Shown here: positions 16,793 through 24,266 of the stretch, in pieces
Numbering within the stretch: position 1 is the stretch's first letter
How the letters are laid out: every line of letters starts with the position of its first letter
Assembly (NCBI GenBank): GCA_964537685.1
Contig: CAZICM010000011.1
Location: forward strand, 62,001 to 126,000
From: CAZICM01 sp964537685
GTDB lineage: Bacteria; Myxococcota_A; Polyangia; Polyangiales; Polyangiaceae
Direction: 5' to 3'
DNA length: 64,000 nucleotides
The notes under the pieces: generated by a model
Told to the model about the DNA's origin: nothing
Databases searched by the model: none
The model's input: the letters and a program-made list of their open reading frames with translations, nothing else
Made by a program: the position numbers and the translations under genes

Positions 16793-19339
16793 ATGGATCG
16801 AAAAGACTTTCTGCGCCGTCTTCAGCAAGAAGTGCTCATCCTCGATGGTTCGATGGGCGCCTTTCTTCAAGCCCGGGGTTTGCCCGATGGGTATGCGCCC
16901 GATCTGTGGAACGTAGAGCAGCCTGAGGCGATTGTTTCTATTCATCGCGAGTATGTGGATGCGGGCTGCGACATCGTTCTGACAAATACGTTTGGAGCTT
17001 CGCGTTTGAGGCTCGGTGAGTACGGCGCTCAGGATCGGGTGAGGGAGATCAATGAGGCCGCGGTGATGAATGCGCGGGCGGCCGTGGGTGAGCGGCGTGT
17101 GCTGGTGGCCGGAGATATTGGGCCGAGCGGTACGACGGTGCAGCCGGGCGGTGAGCTTCCTTTTGAGGAGGCGGTGTCGATTTTCGCCGAGCAAGCTAGG
17201 GCTTTGGTGAATGCCGGCGTGGACTTGATCGTGATCGAGACGATGTTCGATTTGGTCGAGGCGAAGGCGGCGATGATCGCGGTGAGGGATGTGAGCCGGG
17301 CGGTGCCGGTCATCGCGCATATGACGTTTACGGCGCGGGGGATGACGGATACGGGGACCGATCCTGAAACGGCGGCGATTGTGCTTGAGGCGTGCGGCGC
17401 CGATGTGGTGGGTGTGAATTGTTCGGTCGGGCCGGAAGATATGCTGGATGTCGTTGGCCGTATGAGCCGGGCGACGAAGCTTCCTTTGTCGGTGCAGCCC
17501 AATGCGGGGCTGCCGGTGATGCGCAAGGGCAAGACGGTGTTTTTGCAGACGCCGGAGCATATGGCGCCCTTTGCAAAGCAGTTTGTCGATCGGGGCGCGG
17601 CGATTGTCGGTGGCTGTTGCGGGACGACGCCGGATTACATCCGGAAGATCGCGGCCGATGTTGGGCATAAGCCGCATGCGCATTCGAGCCGCTTGGAAGG
17701 CACTTGGATCACGTCGCGTTCGCGTTCGCTGCGCATTGGAAAAGGCGCGCCTTTTGTGGTGATCGGTGAACGCATCAATCCGACGGGCCGCAAGGAATTT
17801 TCTCAAGCGATCCGCGAAGGCCGAACGGACTTGATCGTTCAGGATGCGAGGCGCCAGGTGGAGGGCTTTGCAACGGCGCTGGATGTGAATGTCGGCGTGC
17901 CTTTGGTCGATGAAGCGGCGATGCTGGAGAAGGCTGTTTTGGCCGTTCAGAACGTTGCGGAGACGCCGCTGGTGATCGACTCGGCGAATGTGTTGGCGCT
18001 GGAACGGGGCATCCGGGCTTATCCGGGAAGGCCGCTGGTGAACAGTGTCGATCCGGTGCGCGAGAAGGCGGAGTTTCTGCTGCCGATTATCAAGCGTTAT
18101 GGATGCGCGGTGATCGGAATGACGGCGGAGACAGAGATTCCCGCGAGGGCGATCGATCGCGTGCGCAATGCGGAAAAGATTTTGAGGATGTGCGAGGAGT
18201 ACGGCATTCCGCGGGATTGGGTGGTCTTCGATTGTATTTCGATTCCAGTGAGCGCGGCACCGGAGCCCGCGGCGCAAACGCTGGAGACGATTCGGATCAT
18301 TACGCAGGAGCTGGGATGCGCGACGACGCTGGGGCTGTCGAATGTTTCTTTTGGGCTGCCGCTTCGTAAATCGGTGCACAACACGTTTTTGGCGCAGGCG
18401 ATTGGGCAGGGTTTGGATAGCGCGATCTGTAATGCGAATGATGCGCTCTTGAATGAAACGGTGGCCGCGGCGAGTTTGTTTGCGGGGCGCGATTCTGGAT
18501 GCAGGCGTTATATCGATTTGGCGGTTCCGCTGGCGGAGAGCCGGAAGCGTGACCAGGAGATGCTGGAGGCGGCGAAGGCGGGCACCTTGCTTGTCGATGC
18601 GCAGGGTGGAGCCGTTCAAGGCGGGCCGAATGCCGTTTCGCCGGCGGTGAAAAGCAATCAGAAGACGGGGCGCGACTTGTTATGGGAAGCGGTTGTGGAG
18701 GGCGATAAAGACGGCGTGCCCAAGCTGGTTCAGCGTTGTTTGGATGAAGGCAGCGAACCTTTTGATTTATTTTTAAATGTGCTCACGCCGGCGATTCGGC
18801 ATCTTGGGGATTTATTTGGCTCGGGAAAAAAGTTTATTCCGCATTTGATTGCGAGCGCCGATGCAATGAAGGCGGGGGTTTCGGTGCTGATGCCTTTGAT
18901 GGAGCGTTCGGGCAATGTCGAGAAGAAGGGCACGGTGGTGCTGGCGACGGTGAAGGGAGATATCCACGATATCGGTAAGAATATTGTTGCGCTTATGCTG
19001 AGGAATTTTGGGTTTGGGGTGCACGATTTGGGGCGCAATGTGCCGATGGAAGATATTTTAAATGCGGCTCGGGAGCATAAGGCGGAGCTGATTGGGTTAT
19101 CGGCGCTGATGACGACGACCATGATGCGGATGAAGGATGTGATTGATGCGGTGCGGGCGCAGGAGTTGCCGCATTTGGTGATGATTGGAGGTGCGGTGAC
19201 GACGCCGAGTTTTGCCGAGGAGATTCGGGCGGATGCTTATGGCAAGGATGTGGGCGATGTGGTGCAGGTGGCCGAGCGGCTGCTCGAGAAGCATCGCGAG
19301 CGATTTGGGAAAATAAGCGGGGAGAAAGCTGCGGTTTAG
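16793..19339 (+). CDS. metH: Cobalamin-dependent methionine synthase lacking the reactivation domain
   Basis: The enzyme transfers a methyl group from methyltetrahydrofolate via cobalamin to homocysteine. The homocysteine-binding barrel (about 1-300) holds the zinc cysteines Cys210 (GVNCSVGPE) and Cys275/Cys276 (GGCCGTTP). The pterin-binding barrel begins near 310 (VVIGERINPTGR). The helical cap and B12 domain (about 625-840) carry GDIHDIGKN with His725 as cobalt ligand. It is 848 residues against about 1,230 in E. coli, because the reactivation domain is encoded separately just upstream. The stop codon overlaps that of the convergent next gene by 3 bases. Confidence 0.93.
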   Translation: MDRKDFLRRLQQEVLILDGSMGAFLQARGLPDGYAPDLWNVEQPEAIVSIHREYVDAGCDIVLTNTFGASRLRLGEYGAQDRVREINEAAVMNARAAVGERRVLVAGDIGPSGTTVQPGGELPFEEAVSIFAEQARALVNAGVDLIVIETMFDLVEAKAAMIAVRDVSRAVPVIAHMTFTARGMTDTGTDPETAAIVLEACGADVVGVNCSVGPEDMLDVVGRMSRATKLPLSVQPNAGLPVMRKGKTVFLQTPEHMAPFAKQFVDRGAAIVGGCCGTTPDYIRKIAADVGHKPHAHSSRLEGTWITSRSRSLRIGKGAPFVVIGERINPTGRKEFSQAIREGRTDLIVQDARRQVEGFATALDVNVGVPLVDEAAMLEKAVLAVQNVAETPLVIDSANVLALERGIRAYPGRPLVNSVDPVREKAEFLLPIIKRYGCAVIGMTAETEIPARAIDRVRNAEKILRMCEEYGIPRDWVVFDCISIPVSAAPEPAAQTLETIRIITQELGCATTLGLSNVSFGLPLRKSVHNTFLAQAIGQGLDSAICNANDALLNETVAAASLFAGRDSGCRRYIDLAVPLAESRKRDQEMLEAAKAGTLLVDAQGGAVQGGPNAVSPAVKSNQKTGRDLLWEAVVEGDKDGVPKLVQRCLDEGSEPFDLFLNVLTPAIRHLGDLFGSGKKFIPHLIASADAMKAGVSVLMPLMERSGNVEKKGTVVLATVKGDIHDIGKNIVALMLRNFGFGVHDLGRNVPMEDILNAAREHKAELIGLSALMTTTMMRMKDVIDAVRAQELPHLVMIGGAVTTPSFAEEIRADAYGKDVGDVVQVAERLLEKHRERFGKISGEKAAV

Positions 19340-20394
19340 CCTGCGTTCTTTTTGGCGGTTGTTTTTTTCGTTGCGGCCGTTTTCTTTTTCGCTGTTGTCT
19401 TCGCGGCGGCCTTTTTTGTGGCTGTCTTCGTTGGGGCCGGTGCGGCTAGCCATGTTGAATCAAAGGCGAGCGCTTCGGGTTCGTCCCCTGCAAGCCAGAG
19501 CCGGTTCTGCGAGCTCTGAACGGCAAATCCACTGCTTCCATCGCCGTTTTTCGCGGGCAGCGCCTTTAGTTTTTCGCCGCTGCGCGCTCTGTATGCGCGA
19601 ATGGCTCCCACCTCGGCCGCGAAGAGCATCGAGCCGTCTTCCGAAAAACCCAGGGGCATGGGATACCAGTTCTCGGCGCCGGCTTCCTCGTCTTCTTCAT
19701 CTCCCCCGCCCACATCGAGGCTTATACTCCATAGAGGGGTCTTGCTTATGCCATCGTATATAAATAAGCCTCGTCCTCCCCAGCTTTGGTTGGAAATAGC
19801 CACAAGGCTGCCGTCCTTGGACCATACGCTAAAATAGGGGGCATCATCTAGCCCGGGGGAAGGCTTGGGAGGTTTTAGTTTCTCCATCGCCATTTTGCCC
19901 TTTTCGATCTTGGATGGATCAAACCAGAGAATAGCCCCGCTGCCTTGATCGGCTGTGCCGCAGATGATTTTCGTTCCGTCGGGGGAAATGGATGCACCGG
20001 ATGGGATGCTTTCCCCCGCGGCGCCTAAGGGTTTGGCGCTCGCCGTATCGTAGAGGGTGACTTCACATGCTCGCCAATTGGTGACGACCAGCCTGCTTCC
20101 GTCGGTGTTCAAAGAAAGGCCGCATTTATCGACTTCTCCAACGGGAATTGAAGGTAATTCGCTCCCATCCCAGCCAAATCGCAGGATCTTGGCCGATGAG
20201 ATCGATGCTCCTGCCGGGGCGCTTTTGCCCGCGAGGACGGCAGTGTAAGCACCGCAGGCCGCGATTCGGTGCCCTTGGGGGGCTTTGGCTGAAGTCAGTT
20301 TTTGGGGGGTAGGACCGGAAATATCATAGAATGTCAGCACGCCTTTGTGAAGGGAAGCAAGGCGTGCCTGAGATGGATGAATGACGATTTTCAT
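19336..20394 (-). CDS. Beta-propeller (WD-like) protein with a Lys/Ala/Thr-rich tail
   Basis: The first 310 or so residues read as repeated four-stranded blades (LSLNTDGSRLVVTNWRAC, ASISPDGTKIICGT, SVWSKDGSLVAISNQ, LGFSEDGSMLFAAEVG) with the xxPDG/DGS turns of WD40 or YVTN propellers. There is no signal peptide, so it is probably cytoplasmic. The last 35 residues are almost only Lys, Ala and Thr (TATKKAAAK, TTAKKKTAAT), like the C-terminal tail of histone H1 and of several bacterial nucleoid proteins, which suggests nucleic-acid binding. The function is unknown. Confidence 0.7.
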   Translation of the reverse strand: MKIVIHPSQARLASLHKGVLTFYDISGPTPQKLTSAKAPQGHRIAACGAYTAVLAGKSAPAGASISSAKILRFGWDGSELPSIPVGEVDKCGLSLNTDGSRLVVTNWRACEVTLYDTASAKPLGAAGESIPSGASISPDGTKIICGTADQGSGAILWFDPSKIEKGKMAMEKLKPPKPSPGLDDAPYFSVWSKDGSLVAISNQSWGGRGLFIYDGISKTPLWSISLDVGGGDEEDEEAGAENWYPMPLGFSEDGSMLFAAEVGAIRAYRARSGEKLKALPAKNGDGSSGFAVQSSQNRLWLAGDEPEALAFDSTWLAAPAPTKTATKKAAAKTTAKKKTAATKKTTAKKNAG

Positions 20395-20434
20395 GTGCTT
20401 TTCCTGGTAGGTTTGAGAAAAAATAGAAATCGCT

Positions 20435-21040
20435 TTAAAAAGTCCAGCGAAGGGAGGCCGCTTTTGGGCCCACGAAGACTTCGGGCGCTGCTTTGGATAG
20501 CTTGATGTCGTCGCGCACCAGCAATTGATCTTTCTTGAAAATGGCGATGCTCATGAGCGTTACTCCGATGGCTTGGGTGATGCCATCCAGTAGAAATGTG
20601 GTGTTGCCTTCGTCAGCACTGCCCGTCATGATGAATGGGCCTATGAGTGGGACAAGAAGCGGAGCTATTTCTCCGGATCGGCTTCCCCCTCCGCCGAGAA
20701 TGATGAGGGAGGCGCCGAGCGATAGGCCGTAAGCTAGTCCAAATAGGGATACCCCTGTGATGAGAAAGGGCTTGTTGGTCCGGGTTTCCAGGCGATAACC
20801 CGGGGGAATTTCTTGGTCCTCCGAATAGGGAAGGGTGGGGGGTATTAACATGTAGGGAGGGAGCATGGGGAGTGGGTAGGCCCATGGCTGCTGATTGTTT
20901 GCGGGTGCCATGGTAGGCGGCGGGGGTGGTGGTGGAAGCTGGGAAGGCTGTGCCCACGCGGAAGGTGCGGATATGAGTAGAAGAGGAAGGAGCAGCGCGC
21001 TTGGGGCTATGCGCTTGGCTTGGCGGGAATGCAATTTCAT
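20435..21040 (-). CDS. Proline-rich exported protein, member 1 of a tandem family of three
   Basis: A 201-residue protein with a signal peptide (cleavage likely after SAWA at about residue 30), a short Pro-rich linker (about 36-70), then a conserved C-terminal module. That module starts with IPPGYRLET, contains two hydrophobic helices flanking PLLVPLIGPFIMTG and ends in VFVGPKAASLRWTF. The final aromatic residue and alternating pattern resemble an outer-membrane insertion signal, but the two helices look like inner-membrane segments, so topology is uncertain. Two paralogues lie directly upstream on the same strand. No known function. Confidence 0.7.
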   Translation of the reverse strand: MKLHSRQAKRIAPSALLLPLLLISAPSAWAQPSQLPPPPPPPTMAPANNQQPWAYPLPMLPPYMLIPPTLPYSEDQEIPPGYRLETRTNKPFLITGVSLFGLAYGLSLGASLIILGGGGSRSGEIAPLLVPLIGPFIMTGSADEGNTTFLLDGITQAIGVTLMSIAIFKKDQLLVRDDIKLSKAAPEVFVGPKAASLRWTF

Positions 21041-21060
21041 AGAATTAATTGCTCTATGGA

Positions 21061-21954
21061 TTAGAAAGTCCAGCGGAGCGCGGCGGATTTGGGGCCTATA
21101 AACACCTGGGGAGCCGTTTTGTTCTGCGCGACGTCATTTCGCTTCAGCACTTTTTTGTCGCCGGTGGCCATTCCGATAATAAACATCGTGGCGCCGGCCG
21201 CCTGGGCTAGGCCATCCAGAACAAAGAGGCCGTCCAATCCGTTGTTGTTGGGGTCGCTGGTGCCCAGCGCAATCCATGGTCCGATAAGGGGAACATAGAG
21301 GCTTGCGTAGTCTCCGCTGCTCGAGGATAGGGCTCCGAGCAGGGAGAGAAAATATGCGCCGCCAAATACGCTGATGCCCGCAACAGTTAAGCCCCGGCCT
21401 CCTTTTTCTGTGGCCACGCGATATCCATCGGGAATGGGATCGCCTTCTTTGTAGGGCATCGTTGGTGGGCCGGAGGGTACGGCGCCGGGAGGCGGATAGT
21501 AATAGGGATAGTATCCAGGGGGTGGATAGCCGCCTTGTCCCGGTGGTGGATAGCCAGGTTGTGCTCCCGGTGGTGGATAGCCAGGCTGTGCTCCGGGTGG
21601 TGGATAGCCAGGTTGTGCTCCAGGCGCGGGTTGTCCCGGTGGTGGATAGTAGCCTTGTGGGGGAGGCGGGTATCCAGGGGGCGGTTGTCCTGGGGCGCCT
21701 TGGGGGGCATAGCCCGGTGGAGGCGGAGGGGGTTGTCCTGGGGGGAGTGCATTGGATGGTGGGAGCGGCTGGGGAGCCGTGGCGCCGGGCGGTGGCAGGG
21801 GAGGCGGGGCGGGCTGTGCGCTTGGGGGAGGAGGCGGAGGCGGGGGAGGCTTGTCTGCCGCGCCGGCTTGGGATGCTGTGAGCAGCAGGAGACTCATGCC
21901 AATGAATCCAGCGCTTGCCCGCAATTGAAATGACATGGTGTTGATCTGTTTCAT
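21061..21954 (-). CDS. Proline-rich exported protein, member 2 of a tandem family of three
   Basis: This 297-residue paralogue has a signal peptide (cleavage after about residue 32, at AGAADK), a long Pro/Gly/Tyr linker (about 35-165) with three exact nine-residue repeats, and the shared module: IPDGYRVAT, hydrophobic helix, LYVPLIGPWIALG, second helix, C-terminal VFIGPKSAALRWTF. The last 14 residues are nearly identical to those of member 1, while the linkers differ completely in length, so the C-terminal module is the conserved part. The gap to member 1 is 20 bases, which suggests an operon. Confidence 0.72.
   Translation of the reverse strand: MKQINTMSFQLRASAGFIGMSLLLLTASQAGAADKPPPPPPPPPSAQPAPPPLPPPGATAPQPLPPSNALPPGQPPPPPPGYAPQGAPGQPPPGYPPPPQGYYPPPGQPAPGAQPGYPPPGAQPGYPPPGAQPGYPPPGQGGYPPPGYYPYYYPPPGAVPSGPPTMPYKEGDPIPDGYRVATEKGGRGLTVAGISVFGGAYFLSLLGALSSSSGDYASLYVPLIGPWIALGTSDPNNNGLDGLFVLDGLAQAAGATMFIIGMATGDKKVLKRNDVAQNKTAPQVFIGPKSAALRWTF
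21542..21622 (-). repeat. Three tandem 27-base coding repeats
   Basis: Three consecutive 27-base units (21542-21568, 21569-21595, 21596-21622) differ at only a few bases and encode the nine-residue unit AQPGYPPPG in the Pro-rich linker of the exported protein. The copy number could vary by replication slippage. Confidence 0.8.
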
Positions 21955-21991
21955 ATCGATGTATTCCGTTCCTTCCCTAAGCCTAAGAAGA

Positions 21992-22858
21992 TTAAAGCGT
22001 ACCGCGCAGGGTCAATCCAAGCGTTTGGCTGCTTACGACGGGTGTGATGGTCAGCTTGGATTTTGCCGTGACAATATCATTGCGTATTAAATATTTTCGA
22101 TCGGTTAGCATTCCAGCAACAAACATCGCCACGCCGCCCGCTTGGGCTATGCCGTCAACCAGCAACATAAATGTGCCAATCCCTTCGGATTCAGCCGTTG
22201 CAACCGTAATGAATGGGCCAATGACAGGAATGAACAGGGGAGCGAATTCGTCATCGCCTCCTCCATCCACTGCGACTGCGCCAACAAAGGTCGATAGGAG
22301 GTAGGTGCTCGCGAATGTGACTGCGCCACCAATAATAAGTCCGCGGTTGGGCAGTGTTTCGACGCGGTAGCCAGGCGGGATGGGCGCGCCTTCCTCGTAG
22401 TCGATGCGTTTGGGGCCAATGGGCGGGTATTCGCCGTTGAAATAGCCTGGTGGAGGCTGCATGTAGCCCGGTGGAGGCTGGCCATATCCAGGCGGCGGAC
22501 CATATCCCGGGGCATATCCGGGCGGCGGCTGGCCGTATCCAGGCGGCGGATAAGGGTAGCCCTGGGGAGGCTGGCCGGGCGGAAGGGCTGTTGTTGCCTG
22601 AGGTGCGGGCGGCGGTGGGGGAAGTGTTCCCGGTTGGGCGCTCGGGGGCGGCGGGCCGGGAGGCGGAAGTGCGGCTGTCGGCGGCGGCGGCGGTGGTGCT
22701 CCCTGGGCCTGCGATGCCTGTGCTGAAAGGAGGAGCGCAAGTCCAAGGGCTCCGCCCGCGACACAGGCCACAGCGGAACGCGCCTGATGTCGGGATTGAA
22801 GGGTTAAACCGGCGCCGGCAATGGATGATGAGCGGCGCGAGCATGACAGACTGGGCAT
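21992..22858 (-). CDS. Proline-rich exported protein, member 3 of a tandem family of three
   Basis: The open frame runs back to 23125, but the upstream residues look unstructured and overlap a small open frame, so I start at ATG 22858. This gives 288 residues with a long signal peptide (hydrophobic ALGLALLLSAQASQAQG at about 36-52). A Pro/Gly/Tyr linker follows (about 53-150), then the family module (IPPGYRVET, helix, PLFIPVIGPFITVA, helix). The C-terminus diverges from the other two members and ends in LTLRGTL rather than RWTF. This is the first gene of the tandem set on the minus strand. Confidence 0.68.
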   Translation of the reverse strand: MPSLSCSRRSSSIAGAGLTLQSRHQARSAVACVAGGALGLALLLSAQASQAQGAPPPPPPTAALPPPGPPPPSAQPGTLPPPPPAPQATTALPPGQPPQGYPYPPPGYGQPPPGYAPGYGPPPGYGQPPPGYMQPPPGYFNGEYPPIGPKRIDYEEGAPIPPGYRVETLPNRGLIIGGAVTFASTYLLSTFVGAVAVDGGGDDEFAPLFIPVIGPFITVATAESEGIGTFMLLVDGIAQAGGVAMFVAGMLTDRKYLIRNDIVTAKSKLTITPVVSSQTLGLTLRGTL

Positions 22859-23015
22859 TGTGATGGATTCCCCTTGGCCTGGTTCTGCGCGGCTGTCGAT
22901 GCCGTGGTATTGAAACGCAACACGGCATAAGCGCATGGCGAGCATACGCCCCTGGACTTGGGGCGCCAATGCCAAAACAGCGGGGATGGGATGAGTAAAG
23001 AGAGGCGCTGATGGT

Positions 23016-23168
23016 TCAGCTTGCGGGGCTGCGGGCTTCGGAGACGGTCTTGTAGCTCTCAAGCCATTTGCGCCAGCGCTTTTGCTTTTTTCCGCGCCGC
23101 TCGCCGCGGGAAGCCTTGAGATCAATTTTCTTGGAGAGGTTTTTCCATTGTCGCTCGGGTCGGTACAT
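23016..23168 (-). CDS. Possible 50-residue basic protein
   Basis: The interval 22859-23221 has no long gene. Within it, ATG 23168 opens a 50-codon frame ending in TGA at 23016. It encodes a strongly basic, Trp-containing peptide (MYRPERQWKNLSKK..., ...RGKKQKRWRKWLESYK) that reads like a genuine nucleic-acid-binding small protein rather than a shadow. No good Shine-Dalgarno site is visible, so this remains tentative. Nothing else is evident in the interval. Confidence 0.35.
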   Translation of the reverse strand: MYRPERQWKNLSKKIDLKASRGERRGKKQKRWRKWLESYKTVSEARSPAS

Positions 23169-23221
23169 GGGCGCGATGCTGGATCAATTGATGCTGGTTG
23201 GCAAGGGTTTCAAATGCCCGT

Positions 23222-23707
23222 TCAAGAGGCTTCTTCTTCGGGGCCCAAACGCCCATAGGTGTGAATTCCAAACATCATTCCGACGAGAGAAAGGAGCGTG
23301 ATGCCAACGCCGCCTTCTTGGTTGCCAATGCCGATGAGCGCGAGGCCGAGCAAAAGAAAGAGAGCAGAGCCTGCGATCATTCGCTGAGGCTCGAGCGATG
23401 TGGAAGGAGCCCGTTTCAGAAGCAGGCCAAGAATCACTGCGAGGCCAAATACGGCGGCCGCGTTGACTGCGGTGAGCGCGTAGGCCGCGAAGCCAATGAG
23501 AAGCGCGGCGGTGATGAGAAGACCCGGCCTCAGGGGAGCTCCCGGCGCGGATGTCCGCGCGGCGGCCGTGCGCTTCGGTACGGCGTCTGCCGCAGAAGGC
23601 GCACTCTCGGTTTGGGTTTCGATTTCGCTTTCTGAGGCGCCGCTGCCAGTACCAGTACCCGCCGAGGAGCGTTTGGCTTTCCGTTCGCGCACAGGGCTCA
23701 TGCTCAC
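23222..23707 (-). CDS. Small inner-membrane protein with a disordered N-terminus
   Basis: The 161 residues have a Ser/Thr/Ala/Glu-rich N-terminal 60 residues without a signal sequence, then about four hydrophobic segments (LLITAALLIGFAAYALTAV, AAVFGLAVILGLLL, IAGSALFLLLGLALIGIG and GITLLSLVGMMFGI). No family is recognised. The start overlaps the stop of the upstream lipoprotein gene by 4 bases, so the two are probably translationally coupled. Confidence 0.6.
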   Translation of the reverse strand: MSMSPVRERKAKRSSAGTGTGSGASESEIETQTESAPSAADAVPKRTAAARTSAPGAPLRPGLLITAALLIGFAAYALTAVNAAAVFGLAVILGLLLKRAPSTSLEPQRMIAGSALFLLLGLALIGIGNQEGGVGITLLSLVGMMFGIHTYGRLGPEEEAS

Positions 23708-24216
23708 TTGAATTTCTGCGTCTTGGCGTAAGTGATGAAGTCCTGAACGTCGCGCGTCAGCAAGCGTTCGGCCGCGATCGTCGTCTGCTCGTGCTCTTCG
23801 CCCACCAAGTCGTCGTAGCGGTAATTGTCTTGATACAAGAGCACGATCCGCACGTCGCCGTTTTCACCTGCGCGCGCAAGGCGAAGCTTTTCGTCCGGGC
23901 CGTTCTTCGGAGGAATCGCGTTACCGAGCTTCTCCGCGTCTTCGGCCGTGATGTAGGCGACTCCATACTCATGGCCTTCGACGCTTACATCCACGCGCAA
24001 GGGCTTTTCATAGCCTGCAATCGTCACATCGCGCGCGGGTGCCGGCCGTGCGTTCTCGAGCGAAATGGCTTTGCGGATCACCTCGATGGCTCGCCGCTCG
24101 TCCAAGGGCCGCGTCGGATTGGGCGCGCGCGCCTCACCGGGCCCGCAGGCCAAGCCGTACAGGGAAATACAAGCCATCGCGAAAACGGTAGTGAAATGGC
24201 GGATCGGATTGTTCAT
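23704..24216 (-). CDS. Putative lipoprotein, unknown function
   Basis: The frame is open to 24339, but that part would overlap the divergent phosphatase gene. ATG 24216 gives 170 residues with a hydrophobic signal region and a probable lipid-attachment Cys24 (LYGLAC, a weak lipobox). The mature part is charged, with an alpha/beta pattern (RRAIEVIRKAISLENARP, VDVSVEGHEYGVAYI, VRIVLLYQDNYRYDDL). I recognise no domain. It is coupled to the downstream membrane protein gene and diverges from the ppx gene over a 50-base gap. Confidence 0.6.
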   Translation of the reverse strand: MNNPIRHFTTVFAMACISLYGLACGPGEARAPNPTRPLDERRAIEVIRKAISLENARPAPARDVTIAGYEKPLRVDVSVEGHEYGVAYITAEDAEKLGNAIPPKNGPDEKLRLARAGENGDVRIVLLYQDNYRYDDLVGEEHEQTTIAAERLLTRDVQDFITYAKTQKFK

Positions 24217-24266
24217 CGCGTGACCAGGGTAGCCAACTGCACACGGCTTCGCTACTCCTGCGATGC

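Noticed and set aside
16784..18619. 611-codon open frame on the minus strand over metH
   Set aside because: It is Arg/His-rich without any domain and lies wholly opposite the well-supported MetH frame. Long antisense frames of this kind are common over GC-rich genes.
21534..21680. Tandem repeats as a possible CRISPR array
   Set aside because: The 27-base units have no spacers and keep the reading frame of the Pro-rich linker; they are coding repeats.
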